From Prado023 sp963753075 (GTDB lineage Bacteria > Actinomycetota > Actinomycetes > S36-B12 > CAIYMF01): a DNA stretch of 64,000 nucleotides. The notes beneath the pieces are model-generated. The model was not told the DNA's origin, made no database searches, and worked only from the letters and a program-made list of their open reading frames with translations. The position numbers and the translations under genes are program-made. This document shows, piece after piece, positions 8,569 to 17,449 of this stretch (its first letter is position 1; the number at the start of each line of letters is the position of its first letter). The stretch is taken from NCBI GenBank assembly GCA_963753075.1, contig CAVWAR010000010.1, positions 124,001-188,000 on the forward strand, read 5' to 3'.

Positions 8569-8721
8569 CCGCACAGTCTGCCGGGGGGGCTTGGGGGCGC
8601 AACCCCCTGCCTTGGCTGTCGTTGACGTGACCGGAATGCGGTTGACCGGGCGAGATCTGGGCATACTCCACCGAACCTGTATGACGCTTGGTCTCCACTG
8701 GGGAGGCGCGGAAGGAACACC

Positions 8722-10107
8722 ATGGCACCGACAACTGCCTTCGAGGGGACGGACCAGTCCGCCTCGACGGGGTCTGACCCCGGTGTCGGCGGCCTTGCGG
8801 TCGAGGCGTCCGGTACCCCTGCGGTTGCGCCCGCCGGACCCGAGGCGCACACGGCGCCGGCAGCGACCGCCTCGGCTGCGTTCCGGCCAGCGATGGTCGG
8901 ACTGCTCGGCTCGATGGCGGCCCTGGGTGCGGTCACGGTCGACATCTACCTTCCGTCGCTCCCTGCAGTAGCAGCGGACCTGGGAACCTCGGCAGCATCC
9001 GTCCAGCTGACGATCTCCGGGGTTCTGCTCGGGGCCGCGCTGGGCCAGCTGATCATGGGACCGCTCTCGGACCGGTTCGGTCGGCGTCGCCCGGCCCTGG
9101 CTGGCATCGGCCTGCATATCGTCGCCTCCATCCTGTGTGTCGTTGCACCAACCATCGGCCTGCTGATCGGGCTCCGAATGGTCCAGGGTTTCGGCAATGC
9201 CGCGGCCACGATCACCGCGATGGCAGTCATCCGCGACCGGCTCACCGGCGGCCCGGCCGCCCGTGTGATCTCCCGCCTCATGCTCGTCATCGGCGTTGCC
9301 CCGCTGTTCGCGCCCACCCTGGGAGGCCTGATCGCCGGCGCTGCGGGATGGCGTGCGGTGTTCGTCGTCCTGGCTGCGTTCGGCCTCGTGCTGTGGGTGG
9401 CAGTCTGGCGCTGGCTCCCCGAGACGCTGCCGGCAGAGCGGCGCACGACAGCCGGCCCCCGCGAGGCTCTCGGTGGCTACCGATCCCTGCTGGGTGACCG
9501 GCGGTTCCTGGCCCTTGCAGTGATCCCGGGCCTGGGCATGGGCGCCCTGATCAGCTACGTGGTCGGCTCCCCATTCGTGCTCCAGGAGGGCTTCGGCCTG
9601 ACCGCGCAGCAGTTCGCGCTGGTGTTCGCCGTCAACGGCATGGCGCTGGTGATCGGCTCGCAGGTGAATGCCGCGCTCCTGCGCCGGATCGCCCCCATCA
9701 GCATCCTGCGGGTGGCCCTGCCGCTGGTTGTCGCCACCGGATTCGCACTGCTGGCCTTCGCTGGAACTGGAGTTGGCGGGGTGCTCGGGCTCCTCGCACC
9801 GCTGTGGCTGATGCTCTTCCTGCTGGGATTCATCATGGGCAACGCGTCGGCCATGGCCCTGACGCTGCGCGGTGACCGAGCAGGCACAGCCGCTGCGGTC
9901 ATCGGTGCCACCCAGGCCGGCATCGCCGGTGTGGTCAGCTCCCTGGTCGGGCTTCTCGGCGGTGGCGCGGTTGCCATGTCGATCGTCATCCTCGGGTCGT
10001 TGGCCAGCGCGCTGCTGTTCCTGGTCGGCGGTACCCTCGCCAACCGACGACGGGCACTCAAGGACGACCGACGTCAGGAGACGGTCAGCCTGCCGATCGG
10101 GGCGTGA
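8722..10107 (+). CDS. Bcr/CflA-family MFS drug exporter
   Basis: A 461-residue protein with GGAAGGA upstream of the ATG. After a 50-residue Ala/Gly/Pro-rich N-terminus come about 12 membrane helices. The first, VTVDIYLPSLPAVAADLG, is the hallmark of the Bcr/CflA (DHA1) subfamily. The loop GPLSDRFGRRRPAL is MFS motif A, and the motif C region IGVAPLFAPTLGG is present. Such proteins export drugs, sulfonamides or cysteine in exchange for protons. No regulator gene is adjacent. The long N-terminal tail is unusual; a later in-frame start is possible. Confidence 0.88.
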   Translation: MAPTTAFEGTDQSASTGSDPGVGGLAVEASGTPAVAPAGPEAHTAPAATASAAFRPAMVGLLGSMAALGAVTVDIYLPSLPAVAADLGTSAASVQLTISGVLLGAALGQLIMGPLSDRFGRRRPALAGIGLHIVASILCVVAPTIGLLIGLRMVQGFGNAAATITAMAVIRDRLTGGPAARVISRLMLVIGVAPLFAPTLGGLIAGAAGWRAVFVVLAAFGLVLWVAVWRWLPETLPAERRTTAGPREALGGYRSLLGDRRFLALAVIPGLGMGALISYVVGSPFVLQEGFGLTAQQFALVFAVNGMALVIGSQVNAALLRRIAPISILRVALPLVVATGFALLAFAGTGVGGVLGLLAPLWLMLFLLGFIMGNASAMALTLRGDRAGTAAAVIGATQAGIAGVVSSLVGLLGGGAVAMSIVILGSLASALLFLVGGTLANRRRALKDDRRQETVSLPIGA

Positions 10108-10129
10108 GCGTTCCTCGCGGCCACAGTCG

Positions 10130-10150
10130 CCCGTTGCCCGTTGCCCGCTG
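10130..10150. repeat. Three tandem 7-base units
   Basis: CCCGTTG, CCCGTTG and CCCGCTG lie head to tail just after the exporter stop codon. It is too short for a functional claim; slippage during replication could create it. Confidence 0.5.
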
Positions 10151-10165
10151 TCGGCGCCCCGGTAT

Positions 10166-10180
10166 CGCCCTCCTCGGGCG
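10166..10180. terminator. Weak hairpin between convergent genes
   Basis: CGCCC, TCCTC, GGGCG gives a 5-bp stem between two convergent stop codons (10107 and 10209). There is no T tract. A possible bidirectional terminator by position only. Confidence 0.25.
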
Positions 10181-10208
10181 CCCATGGCGTGTCCTATGTG
10201 CTCGGGCT

Positions 10209-11108
10209 CTAACCCCGCTTGAGGTCGACCGGCCGACCTGACTCCACCTGCTCAACGCAGAACAGCGACAGGAAGTCGTCGGGGCCGTAGCCGGCGGCGA
10301 TGGCAGTGGCGAGCTGTGTCAGGACTGCAGAGCCAACCGGCGTGGTGACGCCGTTCGACTGCGCCAGGTCCGCGGCGAGGGTCATGTCCTTCTTCATGTC
10401 CGAGGTCGTGAACGTCGGCGCGTAGTCGCGGTTCCGAAGGGCAGCGCCCTTGTACGACACGAACCTGCTCGCCATGACTGTTGAGTCCAGAGCATCGAGG
10501 AAGACCGAGCGGTCCACGCCCGCGGCCTCGGCCATGACTGTGGCCTCAGCCAGCAGCTGCGTCGTGCCCCCGAGCATCGAGTTGACCGCGATCTTGACCA
10601 CCCGTGCCTGCTCGGAATCACCCACGACGGAGTGTGCGGTCGTGATGTCGTTGAGGACGGGCGTGGCAGCGTCGATGGCATCGGCGGGGCCGGACAGCAG
10701 GAGTGCTGCGTTGCCCTCGCGCACGACCGGCGGTGTGCCGCTGACCGCGCCCCGCAGGTACCGCACGCCCAGCGACTCGGTCGCCGAGGCGATCCGCTTG
10801 GACGAGTCGACGTCGACTGTGGACAGGTCGACGAGGGTGGATCCGGTCTTCATGACCTCGAGCGCGCCCTGTTCCACAAGCACGGAGGTCAGCGCCTCGC
10901 CGTGGGTGAGCATGGTCACGACGACGTCGGCACCCCCGACAGCATCGGCCAGGGAGTCGACCGCTTGCACGCCCGCACGCTCGAGCGATCTGGCGGCCTG
11001 AGGCGTGCGGTTCCAGACGACGACCGGGCGGCCCGCTGCCGACCAGCGGTCCACGAAGGCGGCACCCATCTTGCCGGCGCCGAGTAGGGAAACTGCAGGG
11101 CTGCTCAT
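10209..11108 (-). CDS. Beta-hydroxyacid dehydrogenase (3-hydroxyisobutyrate dehydrogenase-like)
   Basis: A 299-residue protein. The start at 11108 is supported by AAGGA 10 bases upstream. The Rossmann motif LLGAGKMG is at residues 8-15, the substrate-binding loop GAVSGTPPV is near 120-128, and the catalytic lysine is K172 in VKIAVNSMLGG. A C-terminal helical domain contains MKKDMTLAADLA. This family oxidises 3-hydroxy acids with NAD(P); 3-hydroxyisobutyrate, tartronate semialdehyde and 6-phosphogluconate dehydrogenases are members. Neighbours do not point to a substrate, and imine reductases share this architecture. Confidence 0.8.
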   Translation of the reverse strand: MSSPAVSLLGAGKMGAAFVDRWSAAGRPVVVWNRTPQAARSLERAGVQAVDSLADAVGGADVVVTMLTHGEALTSVLVEQGALEVMKTGSTLVDLSTVDVDSSKRIASATESLGVRYLRGAVSGTPPVVREGNAALLLSGPADAIDAATPVLNDITTAHSVVGDSEQARVVKIAVNSMLGGTTQLLAEATVMAEAAGVDRSVFLDALDSTVMASRFVSYKGAALRNRDYAPTFTTSDMKKDMTLAADLAQSNGVTTPVGSAVLTQLATAIAAGYGPDDFLSLFCVEQVESGRPVDLKRG

Positions 11109-11305
11109 ATGTGCGGTCCTTCCCATCGAGTTGGCCGGGGCCCGCATTCGGGTCTCCTCTGCGCGCCGGCGCGTCTGGCGACCCTATCCGCACCCGACGC
11201 AACCCGCTCCTGCGTCGTGGTGGCCGATTCAGCACATTGGATGCGGTGAACCGGCTACCAACAGCGCGGTCACCGCCAGCCCGGCATGCGCACCGCGAGC
11301 CGCAG

Positions 11306-11311
11306 TAGCCT
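11306..11311 (+). promoter_or_regulatory. Putative leaderless -10 element (TAGCCT)
   Basis: TAGCCT fits the actinobacterial TAnnnT -10 pattern and ends 6 bases before the GTG start of the ABC ATPase gene, which has no Shine-Dalgarno sequence. The same hexamer and spacing recur before the flavodoxin-like gene. Inference; no clear -35. Confidence 0.4.
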
Positions 11312-11317
11312 CTAATC

Positions 11318-12220
11318 GTGGACGCAGTGGTGTCCGTCGCAGGCCTGGCCAGGCGCTATGGCGACCTTGTCGCCGTGGCGGATGTGTCCTTCGAGGTGGC
11401 CGAGGGCGAGATCTTCGGGCTACTGGGACCCAACGGGGCCGGCAAGACCACAAGCGTCGAGTGCGTCCAGGGACTGAGGCGGGCGGACTCGGGCGACATC
11501 CGCGTCCTGGGTCTGGATCCCCGGGCGGACGTCGAGCGGCTGCGGCAGGTGATCGGTTCACAGCTGCAGGAGTCTGCCCTTCCGCAGCGCCTACGGGTCG
11601 CGGAGGCGCTGGACCTGTTCTCCTCCCTGCAGGCCGGTGGACCCCCGTGGCGGCAGGTGATGGATGACTGGGGTCTGACGCCGAAGGCCGGTTCCGCCTT
11701 CGGGTCGCTCTCCGGTGGCCAGCGCCAGCGGCTGCTCGTTGCCCTGGCGGTGGTGAACTCCCCGAAGGTCGTCTTCCTCGACGAGATGACCACCGGCCTG
11801 GACCCGGCCGCCCGGCGGGCGACCTGGGGCCTCATCGAGCGGATCCGCGACAGCGGAACGACCGTGGTCCTGGTCACCCACTTCATGGATGAGGCGGAGC
11901 GTCTGTGTGACCGCCTGGCCGTGGTCAATGAGGGGAGGATCGTCGCCACCGGTACTCCGGGACAGCTGATCGCCGAGCACACCCGTGAGGTCACCCTGCG
12001 GTTCAGCGCTCCGGGCGACGTCGGCTTCCTCCGCGGCGTGGCCGGAGTCGAGGCGGTGGATCGGCGAGGACACTCGGTGACCGTTCGCGGGGAGCCGGTG
12101 ATCGTCGCCCGGGTGGGTCGGGCCCTGTCCGAGGCAGGCATCGAGCCCGTCGACATGGCTGTCGTGCGACCGGCCCTCGAGGACGTGTACCTGCACCTTG
12201 TGGGCCAGGACGGTGCGTGA
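11318..12220 (+). CDS. ABC-2 type exporter ATP-binding protein
   Basis: A 300-residue NBD. Walker A GPNGAGKT is at residues 37-44, followed by the Q-loop, the signature LSGGQRQR, Walker B VVFLDEMTTGLDP and the switch histidine in LVTHFMDEAE. The roughly 80-residue C-terminal extension is typical of DrrA/CcmA-type ABC-2 exporters. The GTG start has no ribosome site and may be read from a leaderless mRNA. The stop overlaps the permease start. It likely powers export of a lipid-like molecule, drug or peptide; substrate not readable. Confidence 0.88.
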   Translation: MDAVVSVAGLARRYGDLVAVADVSFEVAEGEIFGLLGPNGAGKTTSVECVQGLRRADSGDIRVLGLDPRADVERLRQVIGSQLQESALPQRLRVAEALDLFSSLQAGGPPWRQVMDDWGLTPKAGSAFGSLSGGQRQRLLVALAVVNSPKVVFLDEMTTGLDPAARRATWGLIERIRDSGTTVVLVTHFMDEAERLCDRLAVVNEGRIVATGTPGQLIAEHTREVTLRFSAPGDVGFLRGVAGVEAVDRRGHSVTVRGEPVIVARVGRALSEAGIEPVDMAVVRPALEDVYLHLVGQDGA

Positions 12221-12981
12221 TGGGGCCCCTGGGGAAGCTGACGGCGATGGAGTTGCGCCTGTTCTTCCGCGAGCCGATCACCGTGGTCTTCACGCTCGCC
12301 CTGCCGTTGATGATCCTCTACCTGCTCGGCGGGGTCTTCGGGAACGCAGCCGGGGACAACACCAGCCCGGACGGGATCGTCCCCTACCGCGGGTTCGGCG
12401 CCACCAACTGGTACACGGCCGCCTACGTGGCCGTCGCTGTTGCCGGGTTCACCCTGATCAGCGCCCCGACGCACATGGTCGAGTACCGCGAGACGGGCGT
12501 GCTGCGTCGGTTGCGCGCGTCGGCCGTGCCGCGCTGGATGGTGCTGGCCAGCCAGTTCCTCACCTCGCTGGTCATCGCGACCGTGGGGGCGGCGGTCCTG
12601 CTCGTCGTGGCCCTGGCGGCGACGGACGTGGACCCACCCGTCAACTGGTGGGCGTTCCTCGCCGCCTATGTGCTGGGCGCCTTCGCCCTTGTGAGCCTCG
12701 GCCTGGCCCTCGGTGCCGTGATGCCGACCGCGCGTGCTGCGCAGTCCGCCGGGTTGGTCCTCTGGTTCATGCTGCTGCTGATCTGTGGGGCCGGCCCACC
12801 TCCCGAGGTCCTGCCCGACGCGATGCGCACCCTGGGGCAGTGGCTCCCGCTGGCGCCGGTCATCTCCTTGCTCCAGGAGCCGTGGCTGACGGGCGGGTGG
12901 GCCGGCCGACAGGCGTTGGTGGTCGTGGGCATCGGCGTGGCCAGCCTGGCGGTAGCGTGGCGGTTGTTCCGCTGGGAGTAG
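12220..12981 (+). CDS. ABC-2 type exporter permease
   Basis: A 253-residue membrane protein with about six helices, in the DrrB/ABC-2 family. It starts MGPLGKLTAMELRLFFREPITVVFTLALPL. The segment MVEYRETGVLRRLRASAVPR is the usual coupling region that contacts the NBD. The start was placed at the ATG overlapping the ATPase stop; a GTG three bases upstream would work equally well. It forms a half-transporter with the preceding ATPase. Confidence 0.85.
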   Translation: MGPLGKLTAMELRLFFREPITVVFTLALPLMILYLLGGVFGNAAGDNTSPDGIVPYRGFGATNWYTAAYVAVAVAGFTLISAPTHMVEYRETGVLRRLRASAVPRWMVLASQFLTSLVIATVGAAVLLVVALAATDVDPPVNWWAFLAAYVLGAFALVSLGLALGAVMPTARAAQSAGLVLWFMLLLICGAGPPPEVLPDAMRTLGQWLPLAPVISLLQEPWLTGGWAGRQALVVVGIGVASLAVAWRLFRWE

Positions 12982-12990
12982 GGATTCGGC

Positions 12991-13004
12991 GAGCCTGCGG
13001 GCTC
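12991..13004. terminator. Short hairpin between convergent genes
   Basis: GAGCC, TGCG, GGCTC: a perfect 5-bp stem with a 4-base loop placed 10 bases after the permease stop and before the convergent CPBP gene's end. Likely terminator by position; no T tract. Confidence 0.4.
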
Positions 13005-13035
13005 TCCCACTCGGAGCCGACAACCGGCGCATCAC

Positions 13036-13935
13036 TCACGAAGCCAGGTGGGTCTGCCCCGTTCCCGGGCGGCGCGCGACCACGACTGCGGCGACAAGGC
13101 CAACGATCAGCAGGCCGAGCGTGGACCAGATCTCCCAGTCGGTTCCGACGAGTCCCGGGATGAGGGCCTCGAAGCCCTCCTCCCAGTTCACCGTGGCATG
13201 GAACAGCAGCCCCGGGATCAACGAACCGCCACTGCCGTTGAACATGAGCGTGAAGACGAAGCTCAGCCCCAGGGCCAGCACGAGGAAGAGCACGATCGAG
13301 ACCGGATCACGTGAGATCAGCACCGGCAGGTGCCACAGCCCCCATAGGACGCCGATGATCACGCTGGCCCGGAAGGGCGACACCCGCTCCTGGAGACGGG
13401 GAAGGGCGAACCCGCGCAGGCCCAGCTCCTCGCCCATCGCGCCGCGCAGGAACAGTGAGACGAGGAGCCCCGCCTCGAGGCTGAACAGGGCTGCGACGAT
13501 CGCCTGCCCGCTGAGCACCAGCGGCTTGGCCGCGAGAAGCGCGGCACCGGCGAGCAGGAACACAGGCAGCAGTGCGAGCACGTACCAACGCACCGGGAAC
13601 CGCCACAGCAGCAACCGGCGACCGAGCTCCCGGAACCCCGCCGTGCCTGCGGTGATGCCGATCATGATCAGCCCGGCGATCGAGAACGAGAAGTCGATCA
13701 CGCGGGTGATCCCGTAGAGCAACCAGCCTGGCAGCGCTGGGTCCACCCCCTCGAGCCGTCGTTCCTCGACGAGGCGGAGGAAGTCGTTGGTTCCGATACC
13801 CGCTTGGTCGGCGACCCACGCGACCACAAGCCACATGCCCCACGCCAGCGCGAAGGCGATCACGAAGAAGGCGACGAGCGGCCCGTCGAGGCCCCGGCGA
13901 CCCCGTGTTGCGGGCACGGCGGCCTGCGACGTCAC
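13036..13935 (-). CDS. CPBP-family intramembrane metalloprotease
   Basis: A 299-residue protein with about eight membrane helices. Conserved CPBP/Abi motifs are visible: the glutamate pair E169-E170 with R174 (MGEELGLR), a histidine in LWHLPV (about 202), and HATVN (H246, N250). These are the residues expected for Rce1-like proteases. Related bacterial proteins give immunity to bacteriocins or mature peptides. The GTG start overlaps the stop of the response regulator gene, so it is the last gene of a five-gene operon with an ABC exporter and two-component system. That context suggests a role in a peptide or envelope-stress response. Confidence 0.85.
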   Translation of the reverse strand: MTSQAAVPATRGRRGLDGPLVAFFVIAFALAWGMWLVVAWVADQAGIGTNDFLRLVEERRLEGVDPALPGWLLYGITRVIDFSFSIAGLIMIGITAGTAGFRELGRRLLLWRFPVRWYVLALLPVFLLAGAALLAAKPLVLSGQAIVAALFSLEAGLLVSLFLRGAMGEELGLRGFALPRLQERVSPFRASVIIGVLWGLWHLPVLISRDPVSIVLFLVLALGLSFVFTLMFNGSGGSLIPGLLFHATVNWEEGFEALIPGLVGTDWEIWSTLGLLIVGLVAAVVVARRPGTGQTHLAS

Positions 13936-14537
13936 AGCCAGCCCCGGTCACGGGCAAGCCGCGCAGCAGCGACCCGGTTGGATGCGCCGAGCTTGCCCAT
14001 CGCTTCGGACAAGTAGTTGCGCACCGTGCCCTCGGACAGGTGCAGCTGCCCGGCGATCTCGCCGTTGGCCAACCCGTCACCGGCCAGGCGCAGGACCTGG
14101 CGCTCGCGGTCGGTCAGCGGGTCCGGCGCGCCCCACGCATCGGCGGCGAGTTCGGGATCGATCGCGCGACCGCCGGCCTGCACGTCGCGGACGGCCTGGG
14201 CCAGGGCGCTGGCCGGCGCGTCCTTGAGCAGGTAGCCGACGGCGCCGGCGTCCATCGCCCGTCGCAGGTACCCGCTGCGGGCGAAGGTGGTCAGGATCAC
14301 CACCCGGGTCGGAAGGCCTCGGCGCCGGATCTCGGCAGCCACCTCGAGCCCCGTCATCCTGGGCATCTCAATGTCGGTCAGCAGCACATCCGGCTGCAGC
14401 GCCTCAACGAGGCGCACGGCCTCCTCGCCGTCAGAAGCTGTGCCAGCCACGGCGATGTCGGACTCCAACCCGAGGAGGGTGCTCAGGGCACCCAGGACCA
14501 TGAGCTGGTCCTCGGCCAGGACCACTGTGATCGTCAT
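13932..14537 (-). CDS. NarL/LuxR-type response regulator
   Basis: A 201-residue protein. The receiver domain has the acidic pair E9-D10 and phospho-acceptor D55 in LLTDIEMPR. The C-terminal LuxR helix-turn-helix spans about residues 139-201, with LTDRERQVL and the recognition helix EGTVRNYLSEAM. Its ATG overlaps the histidine kinase stop, and its own stop overlaps the CPBP gene. Likely partner of the DesK-type kinase encoded just upstream and likely controller of this operon. Confidence 0.92.
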   Translation of the reverse strand: MTITVVLAEDQLMVLGALSTLLGLESDIAVAGTASDGEEAVRLVEALQPDVLLTDIEMPRMTGLEVAAEIRRRGLPTRVVILTTFARSGYLRRAMDAGAVGYLLKDAPASALAQAVRDVQAGGRAIDPELAADAWGAPDPLTDRERQVLRLAGDGLANGEIAGQLHLSEGTVRNYLSEAMGKLGASNRVAAARLARDRGWL

Positions 14538-15676
14538 CGCCCACCCACCTCCTGCGCCGGACGGCCGTCGTCGACCGTCCCCGCGAGGGGCAGTGTCACC
14601 TCGACCGCTGTCCCACCCCCGTCTGGGCGGCCTACCCCGTCGTGCACCTCCACCTGGCCGCCGAGCGCGGCGATCCGCTCGCGCATGCCCGTGAGTCCGG
14701 ATCCGGCCAACCCCGAGGTGCCCCGCCCGTCGTCGATCACCTCGAGCCGAACCACGCCACCGCCTCTGGTGATGCTGATGGTGGCGCGCTGGGCGTCGGC
14801 GTGACGCACCACGTTGGTCACGGCCTCGCGCAGCGCCATCGCCAGGGCGGCTTCCTGCTCGGGTCGCAGGTCGGTCGGTTCGGCCTGCACCTCAACGTCG
14901 ACACCTGCCGCCTCCAGCGCCACCCGCGCCCCATCGAGCTCGGCGCCCAGGCCACGGGCCCGGTATCCGGTGACTGCGGCGCGCACCTCTCCAAGGGCCT
15001 CCCGGCCGATGTGCTCGATGTCCTTCACTTCGGCCGTGGCCCGGTCGGGATCTGCGCGGATCAGCCGTTCGGCCAGTTCGGACTTCAGCACGATGACCGA
15101 CAGGGTGTGCCCGAGCAGGTCGTGCAGGTCCCGGGCGATCCGCTCCCGCTCGGCGATCGTCGCCAGCCGCTCGATCTCGTCATTGGCGCGCACCAGGCGC
15201 TCGTTCGCGCGGTCCCGCTCGGCCTCGAAGATGCTGGTTGCCCCGATGACCGGAGTGAAGAACAACGCGGGGGCCAGCGCGGCCAGCCGCCACGGCATCG
15301 GGACCGGCGAGATCACGATCAGCAGCGCGACGATCCCGAAGAGTGCGGCGACCACCTGAACAGCCCGGCGGGTGGGGTACAGGCGACCGGCCACGGCGGC
15401 GGCATAGATCGCGAACACGCTGGCCCCGCCGTTGACCAGGGATCCGACAACGGCGAGGGCGGCGAGCGCGATGACGAGGGTCAGAATCTGCCGGTTGTCG
15501 CGAGCCCGGAATGTCGCTGCGTAGATCGGCAGGAACGCGGCGATCAGGACCGCAACGGCCAGCCAGTCCAGGGCGTCGGTCGTGGGGTCGAACGCGGGCT
15601 GGTAGAACAGCGCGAGGAGGTAGACCAGCCAGACGTACCGCATGTAGCGGGTGGGGTGCGACCGGTTCTGGCTCAT
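14534..15676 (-). CDS. DesK/NarX-type sensor histidine kinase
   Basis: A 380-residue protein. Four to five N-terminal membrane helices cover about residues 12-145. A HisKA_3 dimerisation region follows, with H185 in ERERIARDLHDLLGH, and then a C-terminal HATPase with LREAVTNVVRHADA (N-box) and GRGTSGLAGSGLTGMRERI (G-box). There is no separate extracellular sensor domain, so sensing is probably within the membrane or through the adjacent ABC transporter, as known for DesK- and LiaS-like kinases. It lies 10 bases after the ABC permease gene. Confidence 0.92.
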   Translation of the reverse strand: MSQNRSHPTRYMRYVWLVYLLALFYQPAFDPTTDALDWLAVAVLIAAFLPIYAATFRARDNRQILTLVIALAALAVVGSLVNGGASVFAIYAAAVAGRLYPTRRAVQVVAALFGIVALLIVISPVPMPWRLAALAPALFFTPVIGATSIFEAERDRANERLVRANDEIERLATIAERERIARDLHDLLGHTLSVIVLKSELAERLIRADPDRATAEVKDIEHIGREALGEVRAAVTGYRARGLGAELDGARVALEAAGVDVEVQAEPTDLRPEQEAALAMALREAVTNVVRHADAQRATISITRGGGVVRLEVIDDGRGTSGLAGSGLTGMRERIAALGGQVEVHDGVGRPDGGGTAVEVTLPLAGTVDDGRPAQEVGGR

Positions 15677-15686
15677 CAGGTGCGCC

Positions 15687-16499
15687 TCATCCGTAGGTCC
15701 GGCCCTCGTCGCGCCGGAAGCCCCACGCGGCCACGGCCAGGAAGAACGCGGTGAACGCTAGCAGCACGACGGCGTGCAGTGCCTGAGATCCGCCCTCGGC
15801 GGCACCGACTGTACCGAGGGCGAGCTGAGCGAAGTGGTAGGGCGGAAGCGCGGGAGCGATCCCCTGGACGAAGGCGGGCAGCTGGTGGATCGGGATCCAC
15901 AGGCCCGACGCGAACGCCATCGGCAGGTAGATCAGGTTCAGCATGGCCGGAGCGGAGTTCGGCCCCACCAGGTAGCCGAAGGCCAGGCCCATCGCCGAGA
16001 ACGGCAGCGCCCCGAGGACCAGCACCAACCCGAGGCTGATCCACTGCGCGGCGGGCATCCGCACACCACCCAGAGTGGCGCCGAGGATGAACAGCGCCCC
16101 GATGATCAGGGCGGAGACGGTCGTGCTCATCACGACCTTCGCCACGAAGTAGGCCTGTGGGGGCATCGGCGAGACGCGCTTGAGGCGCATCCATCCCTGG
16201 CCGCGTTCCATGGCGACCGAGACGCCGAAGCCGAACAGCGCGGCACCGATGACACCGAAGGTGCCGTAGGTCGCCAGCATGTAGGTGGTGACGCCGACCC
16301 CGCCGGCCTCACCTCCCGCGAATGCGATCCCGAAGAGCACGTAGAACATGACCGGCAGGGCGATGGTGCTCACGGCGAAGATCGGGATGCGGATGAGCTT
16401 GAGGAACTCGTGGCGGGCTTCTGTGACGTAGATCCTGGCCGGGTTCGACCGGAGCGTCCCAGCGTCGGTCATCGCCCTTGTCACTGTGAGGGTGGTCAT
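15687..16499 (-). CDS. ABC-2 type permease
   Basis: A 270-residue membrane protein with about six helices. It begins MTTLTVTRAMTDAG and has ARIYVTEARHEFLKLIRIP before the first helix. The coupling segment VAMERGQGWMRLKRVSPMPP is characteristic of permeases paired with DesK/DesR-like systems (YvfS-like). Its ATG overlaps the ATPase stop. It probably works with the upstream ATPase as exporter or sensor for the kinase. Confidence 0.85.
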   Translation of the reverse strand: MTTLTVTRAMTDAGTLRSNPARIYVTEARHEFLKLIRIPIFAVSTIALPVMFYVLFGIAFAGGEAGGVGVTTYMLATYGTFGVIGAALFGFGVSVAMERGQGWMRLKRVSPMPPQAYFVAKVVMSTTVSALIIGALFILGATLGGVRMPAAQWISLGLVLVLGALPFSAMGLAFGYLVGPNSAPAMLNLIYLPMAFASGLWIPIHQLPAFVQGIAPALPPYHFAQLALGTVGAAEGGSQALHAVVLLAFTAFFLAVAAWGFRRDEGRTYG

Positions 16500-17449
16500 G
16501 CTGCTGCCTCCGTGTCGCTGGTCAGGGTGAGGAAGGCCTCCTCGAGGCTTGGTTCGGTCACGGTCACCTCAGTGGCCGCCGGGTCCAGATCGAGCAGAGC
16601 GCGCAGGGCAGGTTCAGCGGATCCGACGAGTAGCTCGAGCCACGGACCCACACGCGATGCCCGGGCCACGCCGGGCCACAGCTGCGCCTGCGCGACGCTC
16701 ACTGAGGACTGTGCGCGGATCCGCCGCCCCGGCACCCGGGCCTTGATCTCCGTGGGCGTCCCCTCGGCGATCACGACACCGCGGTCGATCACCACGATCC
16801 GGTCAGCCAGGGCGTCAGCCTCCTCGAGGTAGTGCGTGGTGAGGACGACGCCGCGCCCCGACCGGGCCAGCTCCCGCAACGTGGCCCACAGGGCTCGCCG
16901 GGCGTCCACGTCCAGGCCGGTGGTCGGCTCATCGAACATCAGCAGGTCGGGGTCGCCCACCAGGGTGATGCCGAACAGCACGCGTCGCTGCTGGCCGCCG
17001 GAGAGCTCGCCGAACATGCGGTCCTCCAGGCCGTCCAGGCCGGCCGCGGCAATGACCTGCGCCATGGGCAGGGGAGTGGGGTAGTAGCCGCGGAACCCGT
17101 TGAGCAACTCGCGCACACGCAGCGTGTCCGGTACCCCCGAGGCCTGCAGCATCGCACCGAGGCGCCGCCGCGCCCGCACGTCTCGGGGATTGCGCCCGAA
17201 GAGCTGCGCCGTGCCGGATGTAGGTGCCGTCAGGCCCGTGAGCATCCCGATCGCCGTGGACTTGCCGGCCCCGTTGGGCCCCAGGAGGGCCAGGAGCTCG
17301 CCGGAACGCACCTCCAGGTCCAGTTCTCGGACCGCTTGGACCGTCGCCGAGCCCTTTCCGAATTGCTTGGAGGCACCACGCAGCTCGGCGAGGACGGTGG
17401 TGTCGTGGCTGGTGGGCAGGTCATGGCGTGTCTTCTGTGGTGTCGTCAT
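16496..17449 (-). CDS. ABC-2 type exporter ATP-binding protein
   Basis: A 317-residue NBD with a 20-residue Thr/His-rich N-terminus. Walker A is GPNGAGKS, the signature is LSGGQQRR, Walker B is LLMFDEPTTGLDV, and the switch histidine is in LTTHYLEEAD. The C-terminal extension ends PSLEEAFLTLTSD, as in DrrA-like exporters. It is the first gene of the five-gene operon. No Shine-Dalgarno is visible before the ATG, so translation may be leaderless or begin further downstream. Confidence 0.88.
   Translation of the reverse strand: MTTPQKTRHDLPTSHDTTVLAELRGASKQFGKGSATVQAVRELDLEVRSGELLALLGPNGAGKSTAIGMLTGLTAPTSGTAQLFGRNPRDVRARRRLGAMLQASGVPDTLRVRELLNGFRGYYPTPLPMAQVIAAAGLDGLEDRMFGELSGGQQRRVLFGITLVGDPDLLMFDEPTTGLDVDARRALWATLRELARSGRGVVLTTHYLEEADALADRIVVIDRGVVIAEGTPTEIKARVPGRRIRAQSSVSVAQAQLWPGVARASRVGPWLELLVGSAEPALRALLDLDPAATEVTVTEPSLEEAFLTLTSDTEAAA

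Noticed and set aside
8593..8607. GGGGG-CGCAA-CCCCC hairpin upstream of the exporter
   Set aside because: A 5-bp G/C run is expected by chance in this DNA, and no riboswitch or attenuator parts surround it.
8569..10185. Long minus-strand open frame upstream of the unknown protein
   Set aside because: It is antisense to the Bcr/CflA gene and rich in Arg/Gln/Gly with no domain; typical GC-rich mirror frame.
11356..13035. 559-residue minus-strand frame opposite the ABC exporter
   Set aside because: Low-complexity composition and no motif, while the plus strand has two clear ABC genes.
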